DNA of 64,000 nucleotides from Halocaridina rubra (lineage: Eukaryota; Arthropoda; Malacostraca; Decapoda; Atyidae), in NCBI GenBank assembly GCA_037179515.1, contig JAXCGZ010011583.1:31198-95197 (forward strand), in the 5' to 3' direction. Made by a program: the position numbers and the translations under genes. Positions 57,205-64,000 of the stretch are shown piece by piece. The notes under the pieces were generated by a model. It was not told the DNA's origin, ran no database searches, and worked only from the letters and a program-made list of their open reading frames with translations. Within the stretch, counting starts at the first letter, position 1, and every line of letters begins with the position of its first letter.

Positions 57205-59200
57205 GTGATTACCTAATTGTGTTTACGGGAAAGAGCCCAAAGCTCCTATCTTCCCGTCTCCTGATCGCTTCCATTTTCTACTTAGTGATACTTATCATAC
57301 CTGTCCTTAAAACTATGGATTGAGATAGCATTAACTACCTCCTCACTTAGCCAATTCCAATTATCAACTACTCTTACACTGAAAAAGTATTTCCTTACAT
57401 CCTGCAAAGATGTTTTCTTACGAAGCTTCAAACTATGGCCTCTAGTTCCAGAGCCAGCCATATAAAAATATCGATCTCTATCCACTCTATCATAACCATT
57501 TAAGAATTTAAAGACTGTCACCATATCACCCCTCAATCTTCTAGCTTCGAGTGATGGTAAGTCTAATTCCCTCAACCTCTCATCATAACTGATATTGCGT
57601 ATTTCTGGCACTAGTTTCGTGGCATGTCTTTGAACTTTTTCAAGCTTAGTTATGTGCTTTTTCAAGGGCTGCATATTCAGTTTTGGCCTCATATAGGTTA
57701 CATAAATATTTTTGAACATTTCCTTGTTCATGTGCCTGAAGGCTACCCTTACATTTGATAAGAAGGCATATGCTGCCTTTACTATGCCATTTATATGTAT
57801 TTCTGGAGACAAATTTGCCAGTATGTTTACTCTTAGATATCTCATTTTCTGTCTCTTGAAGTTGTACTCCAGCCACCGAGTAGTCAAGCTTGGGCCTTCT
57901 TGCACTTGTACCCATTCTCATTACCTTACATTTTGAAGTATTGAATTCCATTAGCAACTTTTCTGACCACTCATGCAGACTATATAGATCTTCCTGAAGT
58001 TCTCTACCATTGTTCTCGTTTCTTACTTTCTTCACAATCTTTGCATCATCTGCAAACATATTTATGAATGAATTTACAGACTCTGGTAGGTCATTTACGT
58101 ATACAAGAAACAAAAGTGGCCCTAAAACTGAACCCTGTGGAGCTCCACTACTAACTCTTCTCCATTTAGACACTGAGTGTCTTACTCTAACCCTTTGTTC
58201 CCTTCCTTCTAAGTAAGTTTTTATCCATTCCAAGACATTTCCACCAATTCTAGCAGCTTCTTAATAAGCCTCCCATGTGGAACAGCATCAAACGCTTTCT
58301 GGAAGTCTAGGAATATGCAATCTGCCCAGCCCTCTCTTTCCTATACGATTTGGCTTACCTCATCATAAAATTCTAATAACTTTGTTACTGTTGATCTACC
58401 TTTTCTGAAGCCATGTTGCCTCACTGACAAAAAGTTGAAGGATTCCAAGTGAAGGGAGATATGTTTCCTTAGTAGTTTCTCCATAACTTTGCAAACTATG
58501 CTGGTCAAGGAAACTGGTCTATAGTTTAGAGCCGTATCCTTCTTGAAGATAGGTATCACGTTTGCTTGTTTCCAGAATCTTGGAATCTCCCCTGACTCCA
58601 GTGACTTTTTAAATATGATACTTAGTGCCACTGATATTGAGTTTGTGCATTTTTTAAGTACATGAGGAGATATATCGTCAGGACCTGTAGCTTTATGGAC
58701 ATCTAACTCCATCAGTGCTTTGCATACCTCTGTGGCTGTAAGGTTGATGTTCTCTAATACCGGCCCATGATCTTCTATCTCTGCAATCTGAGGGGGTGGG
58801 GTATTTTCTACTGTAAATACTGACTGAAACTCCTTGTTCAATTTTTTGGAGATCTCTTCATCCGTCTAAGTGATGCTTCCATCCGCTCTCTTAAGCATTA
58901 AATCCTTTTCCTTTACCCTCAGTTTTCCTCTGATAAAGCTGTGGAAAAGCTTGGGATTTTCTTTAGCCTTCCTGATGTCCCTCTCATAGTCTCTCTCCGC
59001 CTCTCTTCTTTTACTTAGGTAATCATTTCTTGCTCTTTTGTAGGTTTGCCAGGCATTTATGTTTTTTCTCCTCCTATACCTTTTCCAGCATTTGTCTCTC
59101 CACTCCTTACCTCTTTTACACTCATTATTGAACCATTTCTCTCTGGCATGAATGACACCTACTTTGGTGACAGGTATGCAGCAATCTACTATCTTCCCAT
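57205..59200 (-). mobile_element. CR1-A copy A6, 5' truncated, inside LINE B
   Basis: One end unit at 57205-57219; the 5' end is in the ORF2 linker (GKIVDCCIPVTKVG). Frames 57282-57905, 57646-58233, 58341-58841 and 58866-59291 together cover linker and RT, with several small deletions. FADDAK is intact (about 58045). The target lost about 10 bp relative to the uninterrupted B copy at 17577-17600. Confidence 0.9.
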
Positions 59201-62200
59201 ATGTTAGCATTTTTCTAGCACTGAGAACATGTTCAATAGCAAGTTTTAGTACAACAATTTCATAGTCGGTGAATGATGACCACTTTGGCATACTCAGTGC
59301 TTTGTCAAATATTTGCTGCCCTTCAAAATTCTCATAAACTATAATGCTGCACCTAGACCCTCCTGTACTGCGTATGTGAGACCTATCAGTGCAAATGCAG
59401 TGTTTTTCATTGCTATTTGGGAAACTAGTTCCAATAAAAACTTTTTCTTTTTAATGACTGGGATGACATTTGGACCAGATGAAAATATTGGAAAGAGAAT
59501 TTCTGGCCCAATCCTCTTCAAGGATTTATTAACATTGCAGGACTACTCTCAGTAAATAGTGTTACATTATGATTTTTCTGTCTCAGTGGTTATAAGCTTA
59601 AATATCTTGGGGGTGAATTTGTCTTTTATAATGTATGTTACCTTTCATTAGTGATTTACTGATTGTTGGTGCTGACTGCGCCCCTTCCAAATGACCAGCA
59701 TTACATGGATGATACTGAACTAATTTAGCATATTTAACACCAAATATCACCGCTGACTGTTTGATATTTTCTATCAAAGGTGGGAGCGTTAATTCATGTT
59801 CCATACTAATACTTCTGGGCCTCATAGGGCAGCCAAGAATAGTTCTCATAGCTTTGTTTTGAATTTTTTCTAAGGATCTCAAGATAGAGGGAGTCATAGT
59901 ACAGAGCTGTAGGGTGTGATAGTCGACTAATGACCTGACATATGCAAGAAATAAAGTTCGGCATATGTTAATACCAACACCAAAATCCCTATTGGCAAGA
60001 AACTTTAACGGTCTGAGTTTCCGTTCCAGTCTTTCATACAAATCTTTGACATACTGTACTCTGTGTGAGGGGGAGAGGGTACTGGTATTCCCAAATATTT
60101 GTGATATTTGCACACCTTAACCATTTGGTTGGTTAATACAAGGTGAGGCTCTTGTAAGATACTGGAAAAGTACTTTGTTTTTGGAGATCAAATGACAAGC
60201 CCAATATCTTTTGATACTTGAGAATTCATTAAGTATTATTTGTATATCATTGGCAGAAGGTACCCTTAACAAATGTCGTCTGCATAGCATATGATGGTGC
60301 ATTCTTCATTTGGTAGTCTGAGAGACTTATCCATTAAGATGCTAAAGAGAAGGGGAGACAAAACTCCTCCCTGAAGAGTCCCTAGTGTAAATTCCTTTTC
60401 ACTGGAAGTTAGATGGGCTTTATAGTACACTTTAGAGGGTCAACCACTTAGGTAACATCATATTAGTTGTAGTAGTTAACCTATGACCCCTAAAGTTGCT
60501 AAATGATCCAAAATAATGGCTCTAATTGAAATATCAAAGGCATTTTGCATATATGGAAAAGAGTGACTTTAGAGCAGTGCTCAGCATTCATAAATTATAC
60601 AAAACACTCTTTGGTACGTTTTCCTTTCCTAAAGCCATACAATTTATTTGATAATCTACCCTCTAGAGTGAAATCAAGCCTGTTAAGAAGTACTCTCTCA
60701 AAGGCTTTGCAGAAGCAGGATGTCAGAGAGATGGGACTTTATTTTGTACTTTCTTTCTTGGAACTGAAATATTTTTTTTTCCATTGCTCTGGAAATGTGC
60801 CCTCATTATAAATAGTGCTGAATACAAACTGAATTGGATTAATGCCATTGCATATATCATCACTGAAATCTCGGAGAGAGTAAAATCCAAGTCACTTTTT
60901 GGTATACAGTATAGTCAATGAATCTGTCCTCTTCCATTATTCTTGCACAAGATAATTCTATGTTCATCATTCTTTCCACGTCAAGATTTCTTAATCATTG
61001 TTGAATATCACAGGGAAGGTTTTCAAAGGAAGATGTCTTAGTATTGTAAGAGGAGTTCCTCAGCAAGAGTTTGGGAATCGTTAGTTTGTGACACACTGAT
61101 GTTTTTGCCTATCAAAGCAATAACTGACTGCCATGTTTTAGAACTACTAGTATGAACATTGAAAGACTGTAGGAAGTTTTGAAAGTGCTTAATTCGAATA
61201 TCACTTTTCAGCCCGCGATTCTCTCGTAGCGTAAGTAACAGATTTTCAAGAGTGGTAGCGTTGTCCCTTTTATACATGCTAACTGCACTGTCTACCTTAT
61301 ATTAAATGTGTTTAGCTTGTAATCTGCTGTCCGATTGTTCTTCTGTTCTTCTTGATTGCTTTGTATTTAGGCTTAAGTATGTAAGTTTTATGGAATAAAT
61401 GAATCCGTTCTGTTATGAGGTTATAGATTTCTTGGCCTGTAATGGTCTGAATATCTATATTTTCAAGTGTAGAAGCCATTAAAGAGCAAAATGGGGGCAA
61501 CGAATTCGATAGGCATATTTATCTGCTTGACAGTCACCGGAATCGAGTAGCAATGTGCCCTCAGGTGCAAAGTGGTCTCCTACAAGTAAAGTCTTTCCCA
61601 TATTCTAAACCATGACAATATATGTAGTCTAGTCTACCACCTCTAAGGTGGGTATGCAAACTTGGTCCTAGAAAGGTAAAGTTGTGACCATTAATAACCT
61701 CATAGAGTTGTCTGCCATTGTAATTGCAGGTGTTATAAGATGTTTCTGCAAATTCTGTGTGCCTTGCATATATGATGTTATAAAAAGAGAATGTGGTAAT
61801 TTTGTTTCATTGAAGGCATCAGTTTCAATATATGTATTACAAACATAAAAAGGCATGACATATATTTTGAAAAGAATGTATGTGGAATTCTTGTTATCCT
61901 CACCATCATTACCTGGATTAGTGCTGGTTTCAATTAACTGATGAGGAATGCAATTACTAATAAAAGTGGTGAGGCCTTGCTTGCTATCAAGCGAATATTT
62001 TGAATAGCCTCTTATGTTGCACAACTGATGAGAGTGCAAACTAATCGCAGACATACAAACGTTGGTTTCTCTCTTTTTTAACATATTCCAAAATATTCAC
62101 AAATACTTTCTTCAAACAATGTATATTGAAAGTTAAGATTTTGTAATGCATGAAATGATCAAAACGCATAATTAGGGGCTTGATAGCAATAATTATAGTA

Positions 62201-62250
62201 ACAATCACAACACTAATGAATAATTTAGCAATCACCAGTGTCAAAACAAT
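59201..62250 (-). pseudogene. LINE B ORF2: endonuclease, RT and RNase H start
   Basis: On the minus strand from the right: YKILTFNIHCLKKVF (endonuclease start, 62040-62160), IRGYSKYSLDSKQGLTTF, the RGGRLDYIYCHG block near 61630, a linker, decayed RT with CYADDIC at 60276-60287, FLAYVRSLVDYHTLQLCT and LEKIQNKAMRTILGCP (thumb, 59598-60113), and an RNase H start with YENFEGQQIFDKALSMPKW. The catalytic YADD box is intact though the frame stops two codons later. Many frameshifts; a dead copy. Confidence 0.82.
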
Positions 62251-62291
62251 TATGCTAATAGTTATGAGAATGATGATTCACACATACCTGC

Positions 62292-62462
<171 letters not shown>

Positions 62463-62502
62463 GCAAATACCTAATTATAGAAATACTTAGGAAGTTGAAC
62501 AC

Positions 62503-63755
62503 TAAAATATTAGAAAAAATTTTTGCATGCCAACTTATGTCATATTTAGAATCAAATAGAATAATAAGTATTAACCAGCATTTTTTCAGACCGAAACTTT
62601 CGACGGAAACTGCACTGCTTAAAGTTACGAATAGTATCTATAATAATATAGATATGAAAAAAATATCTCTTCTCGTATTATTAGACTTATCAAAAGCCTT
62701 CGACAGTGTAAACCATGAAATTCTTTTAAGTAAATGTATTAACTTAAATACTGATCCAAGCTGGTTTAGCGAGTATCTATCTAATCGTAAACAGTCCATA
62801 CGTCTTAACAACATTATCTCTGTGCCAAAGGATGTATCATTTGGTGTTCCACAGGGATCAGTACTTGGTCCTATCCTCTTCTCCATTTACGTAAATGATC
62901 TATCTTCTTTCATTTCTGACTGTCTAGTCGTACAATATGCAGATGACACTCAACTACTCCTTAGTGGTGATATTAATAATCTCCCAGAGCTAACTTTAAG
63001 AGCAGAAAACACTCTGTCAAAAATTAAAACCTATTTCCAAGAAATTGGGCTGTTAATTAACGAAAGTAAAACACAGTGCATATTTATTGGTTCAAGGTTC
63101 CACATAGCACAAATTCCAGAAAACACAACAATTAATTTTTGCGACAATATTATCACACCTAGCAAAACAGTCAAAAACCTAGGAATTCACTTTGATAACC
63201 ACATGTTGTTTGATTCCCACATAGATAAAGTATGCAAAAAGGTTACAGGAACATTAATGTACTTATCACGTATAAAAGACAATTTTGAGACTACCACTCG
63301 AATAACTGTTGTTGAATCTCTAGCCCTAAGTCACATTAATTACTGCACAATTGTTTGGGGAGCTACCACTAAGACTCAGATAAACAAAATACAGAAGCTT
63401 ATTAATTTTGCAGCTCGAGTTGCCCTGGGAGGAATAAGAAAATATGACCACATCACACCAGCTCTCAATAAACTTGGGTGGCTGCGGGCAGAAAATAAGG
63501 TCGCTTATGCTATTTATGTTTTTGTATTCAAAATTTTGGACCATCATTATCCTAGCTGGCTATTTGATTTAAAGGGGAACCAACACAAGACAGAGCAGTG
63601 AGCTCTTTATTCACAGAACAAACACAGAAGCAGGTTCAAAGATGATCACTATCAAAGGGCCAACACTCTGGAATAATATTCCAGAGCATCTTAAAAATGC
63701 ATCCTCTTTCACAGCTTTCAAAGGCAAACTATATAGTTTTCTTTTGGACAAATAG
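62503..63755 (+). pseudogene. E3 reverse transcriptase
   Basis: Open from the truncation to 63601: QHFFRPKLSTE (Gly changed to Phe), LLDLSKAFDS, FGVPQGSVLGP, YADDTQ. A 17-bp deletion relative to E2 near 63571 then shifts the frame and gives a premature end; the remaining C-terminus (TEAGSKMITIKG, LWNNIPEHL) is out of frame. Confidence 0.88.
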
Positions 63756-64000
63756 TTTCTGCTCATTAAGAACTAATTATTCTCATTGTAAGGAAACAAA
63801 TATGGAAATGATGCCGATAATAACGATCCTGTATCTAGTGGCATACTTACTACTTTATTATTAACATTATTGTAACATTTTTATTACAGCATTATTATTT
63901 TCTATGAAAGCTACATTTAATTTAACTATATGTCTAACCCTCTTATTTGTTAGTTTAATTACATGTCTACTTATAAGTTACTATTAATGTTGAATAACCA
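62503..64000 (+). mobile_element. L2/CR1-group LINE copy E3, 5' truncated, cut by window end
   Basis: Begins in RT (KILEKI region; first matching bases CTAAAATATTAG), continues through the 3' UTR and leaves the window before the tail. Sequence is closer to E2 than to E1 at most variable sites. Confidence 0.9.

Larger units (their letters stand above)
56619..62270 (-). mobile_element. LINE B, near-complete decayed copy, split by CR1 A6
   Basis: I/jockey-type LINE on the minus strand: endonuclease at the right end, then RT, RNase H and a terminal zinc knuckle at the left, with the AAT tail next to C. Presence of RNase H plus a TAA-type tail points to the I group. CR1 A6 lies inside RNase H (57205-59200). 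Stops throughout. Confidence 0.82.

Noticed and set aside
60545..60811. 88-codon plus-strand frame as a possible host exon
   Set aside because: Antisense to the RT region of LINE B; sequence follows the B element on the minus strand.

Overview
This window looks like intergenic heterochromatin-like DNA from an arthropod, most plausibly a decapod crustacean. That is an inference from the AT-rich base, the very long ATT/AAT/TA microsatellites and the mix of CR1, L2-like, I-type, RTE, BEL/Pao, Gypsy and pogo elements; no host gene, rRNA or tRNA gene was recognised. Practically all of it is mobile-element sequence, much of it nested, and almost every coding region is broken by stops or frameshifts. 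Element labels used here: A = CR1-clade LINE (nine pieces, A0-A8); B = I/jockey-type LINE with RNase H and an AAT-repeat tail; C = an uncoded repeat always next to the tail of B; D = non-autonomous BEL/Pao element (D1-D4); E = L2/CR1-group LINE (E1-E3); F = RTE-like LINE; Pao-2 = a second, much more complete BEL/Pao element; plus one Gypsy-type and one pogo/Tigger-type element.

Region 1-34.7 kb is a tandem arrangement of one large composite unit: C(+), (ATT)n, B(-), D(-), (AAT)n, D(+), then C(+) again. Unit 1 runs from about 0.15 to 16.2 kb, unit 2 from about 16.2 to 32.4 kb, and unit 3 starts at 32.4 kb. Within each unit two D elements face away from each other across an (AAT)n array. Later insertions differ between units: CR1 A1 and a Gypsy element in unit 1; RTE F, E1, E2 and a pogo element in unit 2; CR1 A2 in unit 3.

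Region 34.7-50.9 kb is Pao-2, with 1.33 and 1.31 kb LTRs, an ATTAT target duplication and gag, protease, RT, RNase H, integrase and a C-terminal domain in order. It landed in the ATT tail of unit 3 and was itself hit twice, by CR1 A3 (full length, between protease and RT) and A4 (inside the integrase), both antisense to it.

Region 50.9-64 kb holds an old CR1 piece (A7), a second diverged CR1 tail (A8), a nearly full CR1 (A5), a nearly complete but decayed B element on the minus strand interrupted by CR1 A6, a TA microsatellite, and the E3 element running off the window.

The most interesting signals are: a minus-sense open frame in the leader of D that stays open in three copies, including a strongly diverged one with frame-neutral length changes; the tandem inverted D-D units; the recurrent AC/ATA context at CR1 3' junctions; a Gypsy derivative keeping only gag and integrase; and a pogo-type element with four palindrome-bearing subterminal repeats.
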